A stretch of DNA of 64,000 bases, from assembly GCA_017302105.1 (NCBI GenBank), contig JAFLCS010000006.1, forward strand, positions 1 through 64,000. Direction: 5' to 3'. This document shows, piece after piece, positions 7,582-15,775 of the stretch. Numbering within the stretch: the stretch's first letter is position 1; every line of letters begins with the position of its first letter. This DNA is from Caulobacterales bacterium (GTDB lineage Bacteria > Pseudomonadota > Alphaproteobacteria > Caulobacterales > Caulobacteraceae). Position numbers and translations under genes: made by a program. The notes under the pieces were generated by a model that saw nothing but the letters and a program-made list of their open reading frames with translations, ran no database searches and had not been told where the DNA came from.

Positions 7582-8558
7582 CAATTCTGGTTCTGCTTGC
7601 GTGTGCGCCCGTCGCCTGTGCGCCGGTGACGCAATCGCTCCAGCCCGTTCCGGCCGGTTTCGCGGGGGCACGGCTAGAGTCTGATGCGCTGATCGCGGCG
7701 GACGGTGCCCGGCTGCCGTTGACGGTCTGGCATCCCCAAGGGGAGCCATCGGCGGTCATCATCGCACTGCACGGTATGAACGACCGCCGTTCGACCTGGT
7801 GGATGGCCGGGCCCTGGTGGGCCGAGCGCGGCGTCATCACCTATGCCTATGACCAGCGCGGATTTGGCGGTGCCCCGGGCCGTGGCATCTGGGCCGGTGA
7901 GGATCTGCTCGTCGCGGACCTGCGGACGGCGGTTCGACTGGTTCGCCGCCGACATCCCGGCGTTCCTGTCGTCCTGGTCGGGGAGAGCCTGGGGTCTTCG
8001 GTCATCGTTGCCGCCCTGGCCTCGGATGATCCGCCAGCGGTAGATCGGGCTGCCCTGCTGGCACCGGCGGTGTGGGGCTGGTCGGCCCAGCCAATCCCCA
8101 ACCGGGTCAGTCTGTGGATTGCCGCGCACCTGTTCGGCTCGGCGTCACCGCAGCCGCCGGCGTTCGTGACCGAGGACATCTATGCCTCGAATAACCTACT
8201 GGAACTGTACCGCATGGGTCGCGATCCCGACATGGCGCTGTCGACGCGGTTTGATGCCGTCTATGGCCTGGTCGACATCATGGAGACGGCCTGGCGCGAT
8301 TTGCCGCAGGTTCGCCTGCCCGTCGCCTATTTCTACGGCGGGCGCGACCAGCTGATTTCGATGTCGGCCACGCAGCGCGCCCTGGCGCGATTGCCGGCGG
8401 GGACACCAACGGCCTTCTATCCTGAGGGTCGCCATTTGCTGGTTCGCGACCATGGTGGCGAGGCGGTCATGGCGGATGTGCTCGCCTTCGTCCGCAGCCC
8501 GGGCAGCTCCTGGCCGTCGGGAGCTGGGCCGATCCCGGTTGGTGATCGGCGATCATGA
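7563..8558 (+). CDS. Alpha/beta hydrolase lipoprotein (monoacylglycerol-lipase-like)
   Basis: The 331-residue protein has a signal sequence with LLAC or PVAC as possible lipobox cysteines, followed by an alpha/beta-hydrolase fold. Visible elements are the oxyanion region LHGMNDRRSTWW, the nucleophile elbow VLVGESLGSSV (serine in GESLG), the acid region YFYGGRDQLI and the C-terminal histidine in YPEGRHLL. The pattern resembles monoacylglycerol lipases and lysophospholipases. GTG at 7563 is chosen because AGGA lies 7 bases before it and it yields the signal peptide. The upstream frame would be antisense to none but would overlap the previous gene for about 180 bases. Confidence 0.8.
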   Translation: MAGLRVAILVLLACAPVACAPVTQSLQPVPAGFAGARLESDALIAADGARLPLTVWHPQGEPSAVIIALHGMNDRRSTWWMAGPWWAERGVITYAYDQRGFGGAPGRGIWAGEDLLVADLRTAVRLVRRRHPGVPVVLVGESLGSSVIVAALASDDPPAVDRAALLAPAVWGWSAQPIPNRVSLWIAAHLFGSASPQPPAFVTEDIYASNNLLELYRMGRDPDMALSTRFDAVYGLVDIMETAWRDLPQVRLPVAYFYGGRDQLISMSATQRALARLPAGTPTAFYPEGRHLLVRDHGGEAVMADVLAFVRSPGSSWPSGAGPIPVGDRRS

Positions 8559-8641
8559 ACGGCAAGGCTTGCCCTTGCGGAACTAGGCGCGTAAGGGGCG
8601 CCCCGACACAACATTCCCCCTCAACAGCTCACGGGTTCTTC

Positions 8642-9721
8642 ATGACCCTCTTTGATTCGCCGTCCTTTGCGGGGCACGAGGGCGTTCACGCCTTTTACGA
8701 TGAAGCCACCGGCCTGAAGGCCATCATCGCCGTTCACTCTACGGCGCGCGGCCCGGCCGTGGGCGGTTGCCGGATGTGGAACTATGCGTCGTCGGAAGAG
8801 GCTCTGACCGACGTGCTGCGCCTGTCGCGGGGCATGAGCTACAAGAACGCCGTTGCGGATCTGGAGATGGGCGGCGGCAAGTCCGTGATCATCGGTGATG
8901 CCAAAACCCAGAAGACACCGGAACTGTTCCGGGCGTTCGGACGCGCCATCGATACTCTGGGCGGTTGCTATTATTCGGCCGAAGACGTCGGTGTTTCGGT
9001 CGCCGACATCGCCGTGGCCCGCGAGGTCACGGAGTATGTCCTGGGACTGTCGGATGGTCCGTGGGGTTCGGGCGATCCCAGCCCGGTCACGGCCGAGGGT
9101 GTCTTCCGGTCGAACCTCGAAACGGCCCGGCGCGTCTGGGGCCAGGACGACCTCAACGGCCTGACGGTTTCGGTCCAGGGGGCCGCCGGTCATGTCGGGG
9201 CCTATTTGTGCGACAAGCTGCACGCGGCCGGTGCCAAGCTGATCATCACCGACATCGCCGAAAAGGCGCTGCGGGAAGTGGCCGAGCGGACCAATGCCGA
9301 GATCGTGGCACCGGACGCCATCTATGACGTCCAGGCCGACATCTATGCGCCGTGCGCCCTGGGTGCGACGCTGAATCCGGACACTCTGCCGCGCCTGAAG
9401 GTCAGGGCGGTGTGCGGCGCGGCCAACAACCAACTGGCGACGCCGGACATCGGCCAACAGCTGGCTGCGCGCGGGGTTCTTTATGCGCCCGACTACGTCA
9501 TCAACGCCGGTGGCATCATCAATGTCGCCTCGGAACTGACGGCGCGTCAGACCGGCGGCAGCTATGACCCGGCCTGGGTCGAGGCCAAGCTGGTGCGGCT
9601 GATGGAAACGCTCAACGAGATCTATGATCGCGCCGCCGATGAGGGGCGTCCGACCCATGAGATCGCCGACGCCATCGCTGAAGGTCGCATCAAGGCAGCC
9701 ATGGCGGCCCGACCGCGCTGA
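8642..9721 (+). CDS. Leucine/valine-type amino-acid dehydrogenase
   Basis: This 359-residue protein belongs to the Glu/Leu/Phe/Val dehydrogenase superfamily and is the length of leucine dehydrogenase. It has RGPAVGGCRMW, the catalytic-lysine segments MSYKNAVADL and GGGKSVI, the ordered AEDVGVSV segment and the NAD-binding QGAAGHVGAYL. It oxidatively deaminates branched-chain (or aromatic) amino acids to 2-oxo acids. The ATG at 8642 gives the conserved N-terminus; the frame is open further upstream into the preceding gene. The 110 bases downstream form the fliF promoter region. Confidence 0.88.
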   Translation: MTLFDSPSFAGHEGVHAFYDEATGLKAIIAVHSTARGPAVGGCRMWNYASSEEALTDVLRLSRGMSYKNAVADLEMGGGKSVIIGDAKTQKTPELFRAFGRAIDTLGGCYYSAEDVGVSVADIAVAREVTEYVLGLSDGPWGSGDPSPVTAEGVFRSNLETARRVWGQDDLNGLTVSVQGAAGHVGAYLCDKLHAAGAKLIITDIAEKALREVAERTNAEIVAPDAIYDVQADIYAPCALGATLNPDTLPRLKVRAVCGAANNQLATPDIGQQLAARGVLYAPDYVINAGGIINVASELTARQTGGSYDPAWVEAKLVRLMETLNEIYDRAADEGRPTHEIADAIAEGRIKAAMAARPR

Positions 9722-9752
9722 TCGCCGCCAAAAGCCGTTTTAGGGACCGGGC

Positions 9753-9767
9753 TTAACAGCCCGTTTA
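9753..9767 (+). promoter_or_regulatory. Candidate CtrA-binding site in the fliF promoter
   Basis: The sequence TTAA-CAGCCCG-TTTA at 9753-9767 matches the CtrA consensus TTAA-N7-TTAA with one mismatch. It lies about 70 bases before fliF. In Caulobacter crescentus the fliF operon is an early (class II) flagellar operon activated by CtrA, so position and motif agree. Confidence 0.6.
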
Positions 9768-9777
9768 CCACCCGGGC

Positions 9778-9790
9778 GGCACTTTCTGCC
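9778..9790. promoter_or_regulatory. Dyad GGCA-N5-TGCC next to the CtrA-like site, possible FlbD operator
   Basis: A short inverted repeat GGCA/TGCC sits 10 bases downstream of the CtrA-like site. In Caulobacter, FlbD represses fliF by binding an element that overlaps the promoter. The location fits such an autoregulatory operator, but I cannot confirm the match to the known FlbD element. Confidence 0.3.
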
Positions 9791-9833
9791 TAGTGGGGGT
9801 CGGTCGTCCGATTCCGGTCTGAGGGCGGAAAGC

Positions 9834-11477
9834 GTGGGCGGCTTTACAGCAGCGTTACAGAGATTTGGTATTGGCCGCCTGGCAGCCCTGATGGGGGTGG
9901 CCGCTGGCGTTGCCGCCGTGCTGTTCGCGCTGATGCTGCGGGTCGGCGAGGCACCGACGGCCTTGCTCTATTCGAATCTCGACCTGCGTGAGGCTGCCGA
10001 GGTCACGACGGCTCTCGATCAGGCTGGGATCAGTTACGAGGCGCGTGGAGACGGATCCACCATTCTGGTCAACCGGGATGACGTGGGGACGGCCCGACTG
10101 ATGCTGGCTGAGCAGGGGCTGGTGACCTCGGGCAGCGTCGGTTACGAATTGTTCGACGCCCAGTCGGCGCTCGGCCAGACCGAATTCCAGCAAAACATGA
10201 ACCGCAAGCGGGCGATCGAGGGCGAGATTGCGCGCACGCTCATGTCCATGCGCGGCGTGAACTCGGCGCGGGTGCTGATTGCCCTGCCGGAGCGCCAACT
10301 GTTCCAGGCCGAGGCGGCACCCGTCACGGCATCCGTGAGCGTCGACACGGGCGGCCGTGAGATGACCGGAGAGGAGATCCAGGCGATCCAGCAACTGGTC
10401 TCGACGGCGGTGACCGGCCTGCGCCCGGATCGCGTCACGATCGTCGACGGCAACAACCGCCTTTTGGCCGCCGGCGGCGAAGGTGAGGGGTTCAGCGCGG
10501 CTGCGGCGTCCGAGCGACGGGCCGAGATCGAGACGCGGCTACAGGCCACGCTGCTGAACCTCGTGGAAGGTGTCGTCGGCCCAGGCGCGGCGCGGGTCCA
10601 GGTCACGGCGGAGATCGACGAAAGCCGTCAGACCATTCAAGCCCAGCAGTTTGATCCAGACGGTCAGGTCGTGCGTTCGACCTCGAGCCAGCAGTCCAAC
10701 TCGTCCGACAACCAGGGCGGCAACGGCGGGGTCGTCGGTGTCGAAGAGCAGTTGCCGGAAGGCGGGGCTGACGCGGCGGCCGCCCAAGGTCCGACATCGA
10801 CCTCGGATGAGACGGGCGAGACGACCAACTACGAAATCTCCAATACGGTCACGACCACGGTGCGGGAGCCGGGCACGATCCAGCGCCTGTCCGTCGCCGT
10901 TGCGGTCGACGGCGTGGTCTCCCCACCCGCCGGCGGGGAAGGGGAGGCCACCTACGCGCCGCGCTCTGAAGAGGATATGCAGCGGATCCAGCAACTGGTC
11001 CGGTCGGCCATGGGCTTCAATGAGTCGCGCGGCGACCAGGTTGAGGTCGTCAATGTCCGCTTCGCTCGCCCGGACGGCGCGGCGATGGGCGGCACCGAAG
11101 CCTCGGGCGGAATGTTCGACTTCGATCGCCATGACATCATGTGGGGCGTCCAGTTGCTGGTGCTCTTCATCGTCGGGGCCTTGCTCATCTTCTTCGTCCT
11201 GCGGCCCCTGGTGAAGGCGGCCGCCGGCGGCGGCGGTGTCCCGATGATCGCGGCGACGGCCTCGGGAGGAGACGGCGGTGGAGGCGGTCAGGCCATGGGA
11301 CAGGTGGGCGGTGTCGCGCACCCGGCCCTGCCGCCGTCGGAAATGGATCAACGCCTCGATATCGCGCGCATCGAAGGGCAGGTGAAGGCTTCGTCCGTCC
11401 GCAAGGTGTCGGAGTTCGTCGAGAGCCATCCCGATGAATCGACCGCGATCCTGCGCAGCTGGGTGCACGAAGGCTGA
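9834..11477 (+). CDS. fliF: Flagellar MS-ring protein FliF
   Basis: The 547-residue protein has two membrane helices (about residues 17-36 and 430-460) around a large periplasmic part. The YscJ/FliF ring-building domain includes [27 protein letters not shown] and the [20 protein letters not shown] segment. The C-terminal tail [20 protein letters not shown] is the FliG-binding region. FliF forms the ring in the inner membrane on which the flagellum is built. It starts with GTG preceded by GAGGGCGGAA. It is the first gene of an operon in which fliG starts inside its stop codon (TGATG). Confidence 0.97.
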   Translation: MGGFTAALQRFGIGRLAALMGVAAGVAAVLFALMLRVGEAPTALLYSNLDLREAAEVTTALDQAGISYEARGDGSTILVNRDDVGTARLMLAEQGLVTSGSVGYELFDAQSALGQTEFQQNMNRKRAIEGEIARTLMSMRGVNSARVLIALPERQLFQAEAAPVTASVSVDTGGREMTGEEIQAIQQLVSTAVTGLRPDRVTIVDGNNRLLAAGGEGEGFSAAAASERRAEIETRLQATLLNLVEGVVGPGAARVQVTAEIDESRQTIQAQQFDPDGQVVRSTSSQQSNSSDNQGGNGGVVGVEEQLPEGGADAAAAQGPTSTSDETGETTNYEISNTVTTTVREPGTIQRLSVAVAVDGVVSPPAGGEGEATYAPRSEEDMQRIQQLVRSAMGFNESRGDQVEVVNVRFARPDGAAMGGTEASGGMFDFDRHDIMWGVQLLVLFIVGALLIFFVLRPLVKAAAGGGGVPMIAATASGGDGGGGGQAMGQVGGVAHPALPPSEMDQRLDIARIEGQVKASSVRKVSEFVESHPDESTAILRSWVHEG

Positions 11478-12514
11478 TGGCGGGGCGTCTGATTACAAAG
11501 AAGGCGTCTGTGGATGACGCCAAACGGCTGACCGGGCCGGAAAAGGCGGCTGTCATCCTGCTAGCTCTGGGCGAAGAACACACGCGTCTGTGGGAGAGCC
11601 TGGACGAAGAGGAGATCAAGGAAATCTCTCAGGCCATGGCGGCGCTCGGCAATGTGCAGGCGAACGTCGTCGAAGACATCATGGTCGAGTTCGTTTCGGG
11701 CGTGGGCGGGGCCGGTTCGCTCATGGGGTCGTTCGAGCAGACCCAGCGACTGCTGACCGCCTTCATGCCGTCCGACAAGGTCGACGGCCTGATGGAGGAA
11801 ATCCGTGGTCCGGCCGGCCGGACCATGTGGGACAAGCTGGGCAATGTGAATGAGGTCGTGCTCGCCAACTACCTCAAGAACGAATACCCCCAGACGGTCG
11901 CGGTGGTCCTGTCGAAGGTGAAGCCGGAACACGCCTCGCGGGTTCTGACGGCGCTGCCCGAGGACTTTGCCCTGGAGTGCGTGCAGCGGATGCTGCGGAT
12001 GGAACCGGTCCAGCGCGAGATCCTCGACAAGATCGAGCAGACTTTGCGCAACGAATTCATGTCGAACCTGGCGCGCACGTCAAAGCGTGACAGCCACGAG
12101 ATGATGGCTGAGATCTTCAACAACTTCGACCGCCAGACCGAGAGCCGGTTCGTCACGGCGCTGGAAGAGCGCAATCGGGAATCGGCCGAGCGAATCCGGG
12201 CGTTGATGTTCGTCTTCGAAGATCTGTCGCGTCTGGACCCGGGTGGCGTTCAGACCCTTCTGCGCGCGGTCGAGAAGGATCAACTCGGCCTGGCCATGAA
12301 GGGGGCTTCGGACGCCCTGCGCGAGATGTTCTTCTCGAACATGAGTGAGCGGGCCGCCAAGATCATGCGCGAGGACATGGAATCGATGGGGCCGGTGCGG
12401 CTCAAGGACGTCGACAACGCGCAGACGGCGATGGTCCAGGTCGCCAAGGATCTCGCCGCCAAGGGCGAGATCATGCTGGCTGGCCAGGGCGGCGACGATG
12501 AGTTGATCTACTGA
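11477..12514 (+). CDS. fliG: Flagellar motor switch protein FliG
   Basis: The 345-residue protein has the N-terminal FliF-binding domain ([19 protein letters not shown]), the middle domain with [20 protein letters not shown] and the C-terminal torque domain with the charged stretch [20 protein letters not shown]. FliG couples stator force to rotor rotation and takes part in switching. The middle-domain motif commonly written EHPQ is EYPQ here. The ATG overlaps the fliF stop by one base and the stop overlaps the next start in the same way, so translation is coupled along the operon. Confidence 0.97.
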   Translation: MAGRLITKKASVDDAKRLTGPEKAAVILLALGEEHTRLWESLDEEEIKEISQAMAALGNVQANVVEDIMVEFVSGVGGAGSLMGSFEQTQRLLTAFMPSDKVDGLMEEIRGPAGRTMWDKLGNVNEVVLANYLKNEYPQTVAVVLSKVKPEHASRVLTALPEDFALECVQRMLRMEPVQREILDKIEQTLRNEFMSNLARTSKRDSHEMMAEIFNNFDRQTESRFVTALEERNRESAERIRALMFVFEDLSRLDPGGVQTLLRAVEKDQLGLAMKGASDALREMFFSNMSERAAKIMREDMESMGPVRLKDVDNAQTAMVQVAKDLAAKGEIMLAGQGGDDELIY

Positions 12515-13164
12515 TGAGTGATGCCGCCCCCCAGAAATTCGGCTTCAACACCTGGTTCGACGATGATGGCCAGGTGGTGTCCGAAGCTCCGATGCCGCGG
12601 ATCAAACGCGCCTATCTGCCAGCGGAGGTCGAGGTCATCCGGGCCGAAGCCTTCCGCGAAGGCCAGGCCGATCAACAACGGCGCGACGAAAGCCGCCTGG
12701 CCGAAGCCGTCAGTCAGATATCGACCGCCTGTGCCCAGGCCCTGGGGGGGCTGGATCGGCTCGTTGCCCGCTACCAGTCGGAGGCGGCAACCCTGGCGGT
12801 CGCGACGGGAGAGATCATCGGCAACGGCGCACTGGAACGCTATCCACAAGCGCCTGTCGCCGCGGCACTCGAGGCCATGGCACAAGAACTGGCGAGCGCG
12901 TCTCGGCTGGTCGTGCGGGTGAACGCCAAAGATGCCGGTGTTCAGGCAGCTGTCGAGAAGGCTGCCGGCGACGCCGGTTTCGCCGGTCGGGTGCTCGTTC
13001 GCGATGAGCCCGACCTGGCCCCGGCCGCCTTTGTTCTGGAATGGCCCGATGGTCGGGCTGAATACGATCCCGCCGAAGCGGCCGAGCGTGTGCGCGATGC
13101 ACTCGCGGCGGCCCTGTCGGCCGAAACCGACGGTGACGTCGATCTGCTCAATGGAGATCAGTGA
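12514..13164 (+). CDS. flbE: Flagellar assembly protein FlbE (FliH equivalent)
   Basis: The 216-residue protein has a central, charged helical region (VIRAEAFREGQADQQRRDESRLAEAV, residues about 38-65) and a C-terminal domain ending in PDLAPAAFVLEWPDGRAEYDP, the FliH/HrpE-type end. In Caulobacter the gene in this position between fliG and fliN is called flbE and corresponds to FliH, the regulator of the export ATPase FliI. Assignment rests partly on position. Start and stop overlap neighbours by one base in TGATG junctions. Confidence 0.85.
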   Translation: MSDAAPQKFGFNTWFDDDGQVVSEAPMPRIKRAYLPAEVEVIRAEAFREGQADQQRRDESRLAEAVSQISTACAQALGGLDRLVARYQSEAATLAVATGEIIGNGALERYPQAPVAAALEAMAQELASASRLVVRVNAKDAGVQAAVEKAAGDAGFAGRVLVRDEPDLAPAAFVLEWPDGRAEYDPAEAAERVRDALAAALSAETDGDVDLLNGDQ

Positions 13165-13496
13165 TGGCTGAGAATGACCTGCCTCTGGAGGAGTTCCCCG
13201 AGTCGGTCGCCCTGGTGGCTTCCGACACAGCCGATGAGAAGTCGGCGGTCGATCTGGCCCCCGTTTTCGATGTCCCCGTGGGAATCTCAGCGGTGCTCGG
13301 CAAGGCCAGCATGAGTGTTGCCCAGCTCCTCAAACTCGGGGCCGGCAGCGTGCTGGAGCTGGACCGCAAGGTCGGCGAAGCCATCGACATCTACGTGAAC
13401 AATCGCCTGGTCGCCCGGGGGGAAGTGGTCATCGTCGATGACCGCCTCGGCGTCACCATGACGGAAATCATCAAGAGCGAAGACCAGGCTGCATAA
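13164..13496 (+). CDS. fliN: Flagellar motor switch protein FliN
   Basis: The 110-residue protein has a variable acidic N-terminus and a C-terminal SpoA domain: VPVGISAVLGKASMSVAQLL, then LELDRKVGEAIDIYVNNRLVARGEVV. FliN builds the C-ring with FliM and FliG. I place the start at the ATG of the TGATG junction (13164); a GTG one codon upstream would also fit. A second, lone SpoA protein is encoded at 63155-63484. Confidence 0.95.
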   Translation: MAENDLPLEEFPESVALVASDTADEKSAVDLAPVFDVPVGISAVLGKASMSVAQLLKLGAGSVLELDRKVGEAIDIYVNNRLVARGEVVIVDDRLGVTMTEIIKSEDQAA

Positions 13497-13523
13497 GCGG
13501 CCAACTAGGTAGGAGAATCGATC

Positions 13524-14885
13524 ATGCGGCTTCTGGTGGTCGGAAAATTGAGCGGACAGCTCGCGGCGGCCGTCAAACTGGCCATGGCCCAGGGGGCCAA
13601 GGTCAGCCACGTCGAGCGCGCCGATCAGGCGACCGACACGCTTCGGCGCGGCCAGGGTGCGGACCTTCTGATGGTCGACTACGACCTGGACATCGCCGCC
13701 CTGATCGCGGCCAACGACGCCGAGCGGATCCACGTTCCCGTCGTGGCCTGCGGAGTCGGAGCCGATCCCGAGAAGGCCGCCGCGGCCATCGCCGCCGGGG
13801 CCAAGGAATTCATCCCGCTGCCGCCCGATGCGGCCCTGATCGCGGCTATCCTGTCGGCGGTGTCGGACGACGAACGACCGATGATCAGCCGCGATCCGGC
13901 CATGGAGGCGGTCGTCCGCCTGGCCGATCAGGTCGCCAAGTCCGAAGCCTCGGTTCTCATCACGGGCGAAAGCGGCGTCGGCAAGGAGGTCATGGCGCGC
14001 TATCTGCACCAGAAATCGCGTCGCGCAGACCAACCGTTCATCAGCGTCAACTGCGCGGCCATTCCGGACAATCTGCTGGAGTCCGAGTTGTTCGGGCACG
14101 AGAAGGGGGCCTTCACAGGGGCCGTCGCGCGCCGGATCGGCAAGTTCGAGGAGGCCGACGGCGGCACTCTGCTGCTGGATGAAATCTCCGAGATGGACGC
14201 CCGGCTTCAGGCCAAGCTGCTGCGCGCCATCCAGGAACGGGTGATCGATCGCGTCGGCGGCTCCAAGCCGGTTAAGGTCGATATCCGGATTCTGGCGACC
14301 TCCAACCGGGACCTGGGCCGCGCCGTGCGCGAAGGCACCTTCCGCGAGGACCTGCTGTACCGCCTGAATGTCGTGAATCTGCGTCTGCCGGCGCTGCGCG
14401 AGCGGCCGGGAGACATCACGGCCCTGTCCGAGCATTTCATCAAGAAGTACGCCGAGGCCAATGGCCTGCCGTACCGTCCTTTGTCGGCCGGTGCCCAGGG
14501 CCGTATGCGGGCCCACGCCTGGCCGGGCAATGTCCGCGAGCTCGAGAACGCCATGCACCGGGCCGTGCTGCTGGCGACCGGCAATGATATCGACGAGGAC
14601 GCCATCGCCCTGCCAGACGGCAAGCCGCTGGCGTCGCTGGACCAGGGTCCGGCGGGACGTGCCGCCCAGGCCGCCGACGCCGTCAGCCGCGCCTTCGTCG
14701 GTCAGACCGTGGCCCAGATGGAGCAGGCACTGATCCTGGATACGCTGAACCATTGCCTGGGCAATCGGACCCATGCGGCCAACATCCTGGGAATCTCCAT
14801 CCGCACCCTGCGCAACAAGCTGAACGAATATGCCTCGGCCGGGGTCGACGTCCCGTCGCCGCAATCGGGCGTGGCGGCGGCCTGA
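13524..14885 (+). CDS. flbD: Sigma-54-dependent flagellar regulator FlbD
   Basis: This 453-residue NtrC-family protein has an N-terminal receiver-like domain (1-115), an AAA+ domain with Walker A GESGVGKE, the sigma-54 contact motif GAFTGA, Walker B GTLLLDEI and a C-terminal Fis-type helix-turn-helix (NRTHAANILGISIRTLRNKL). The receiver begins LLVVGKLSGQL and lacks the paired acidic residues normally near the N-terminus, in keeping with FlbD being an atypical receiver. In Caulobacter FlbD activates late flagellar genes and represses fliF. A ribosome site (TAGGAGAA) precedes the ATG. Its stop overlaps the next gene start (TGATG). Confidence 0.95.
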   Translation: MRLLVVGKLSGQLAAAVKLAMAQGAKVSHVERADQATDTLRRGQGADLLMVDYDLDIAALIAANDAERIHVPVVACGVGADPEKAAAAIAAGAKEFIPLPPDAALIAAILSAVSDDERPMISRDPAMEAVVRLADQVAKSEASVLITGESGVGKEVMARYLHQKSRRADQPFISVNCAAIPDNLLESELFGHEKGAFTGAVARRIGKFEEADGGTLLLDEISEMDARLQAKLLRAIQERVIDRVGGSKPVKVDIRILATSNRDLGRAVREGTFREDLLYRLNVVNLRLPALRERPGDITALSEHFIKKYAEANGLPYRPLSAGAQGRMRAHAWPGNVRELENAMHRAVLLATGNDIDEDAIALPDGKPLASLDQGPAGRAAQAADAVSRAFVGQTVAQMEQALILDTLNHCLGNRTHAANILGISIRTLRNKLNEYASAGVDVPSPQSGVAAA

Positions 14886-15775
14886 TGCAAGTTGACCGGC
14901 GGGGCGTTCTGGCGGGCCTGAGTGCGGTACCCTTCGTCGGGTGTGGCCGGCCGGCCGGGGCTGCGGCGCATCCGTCTCAACCTGAGGCGTTCGACCTGTC
15001 CGGCCTCGAGGCGCGCGACGGTGCCCGTCTGGGCTTCGTCGCTCATGACCTGGCGAGCGGCCGGCTTCTGTCGTGGCGCGGCGATGAGCGGTTCGTCTAT
15101 TGCTCGACCTTCAAGATGTTCCTGGCGGCGGCCACGTTCGTACGGGTCCAGGCCGGCGACGAGCGGCTTGACCGGCAAGTCCCAATCACCCGGGCCGACA
15201 TGGTCAACCACGCGCCGGTGACCGAGCCGGCGATCGGCACCTCGCTCAGCGTACAGGCGCTAATGCAGGGGACGGTTGAGGTCAGCGACAACCCCGCAGC
15301 CAATCTGCTGCTGAACGCAATGGGCGGCTTGGAGCCGATGCGGGCCTTCTATCGCTCGATAGGCGACAGCGACACGCGGGTGGATCGCTTTGAGCCTGAG
15401 ATGAATGGGCTGGACGGCGAAAAGGACACCATCCGGCCCTTGCAGTCGGCCGCGAATCTGAAGCGGTTACTGGTCGATGCGGGCACGCCGCTGACCACTG
15501 AACACAAGGCCATGCTGCTCGGCTGGATGAGCGACACCCCGACGGGACCGAACCGTATCAAGGCCGGCCTTCCAGCCGGCTGGGTGGTGGCGCACAAGAC
15601 CGGTACGGGCGGCTACGGCCCGACCAATGACATCGGTGTTCTGTTTCCGCCCACCGGCGAGCCGGTGATCGTGGCGGCTTACAATCATGCGACCCGGTCC
15701 TCGTCTGACGCGGCCAATGAAGCGGTCATCGCAGATGCGACCCGGATGGCCCTGACCGAGCTGGGCCGGGCATGA
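14885..15775 (+). CDS. Class A beta-lactamase inside the flagellar operon
   Basis: The 296-residue protein has every class A hallmark: S74-T-F-K77 (catalytic serine and lysine), S134-D-N136, the omega-loop glutamate in E170-P-E-M-N174 and K238-T-G-T-G-G. The N-terminus has twin arginines (DRRGVLAGL) and a possible lipobox ending in FVGC20, suggesting a Tat-exported lipoprotein. The ATG overlaps the flbD stop (TGATG) and its own stop overlaps the flhA start (ATGA). It is therefore coupled in a flagellar operon where C. crescentus, as far as I recall, has flhA directly after flbD. All catalytic residues are present, so hydrolytic activity is expected, but the substrate range is unknown. Confidence 0.93.
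   Translation: MQVDRRGVLAGLSAVPFVGCGRPAGAAAHPSQPEAFDLSGLEARDGARLGFVAHDLASGRLLSWRGDERFVYCSTFKMFLAAATFVRVQAGDERLDRQVPITRADMVNHAPVTEPAIGTSLSVQALMQGTVEVSDNPAANLLLNAMGGLEPMRAFYRSIGDSDTRVDRFEPEMNGLDGEKDTIRPLQSAANLKRLLVDAGTPLTTEHKAMLLGWMSDTPTGPNRIKAGLPAGWVVAHKTGTGGYGPTNDIGVLFPPTGEPVIVAAYNHATRSSSDAANEAVIADATRMALTELGRA

Noticed and set aside
13287..14864. 525-codon minus-strand frame opposite fliN-flbD
   Set aside because: Shadow of FlbD, whose AAA+ and HTH motifs are clear.
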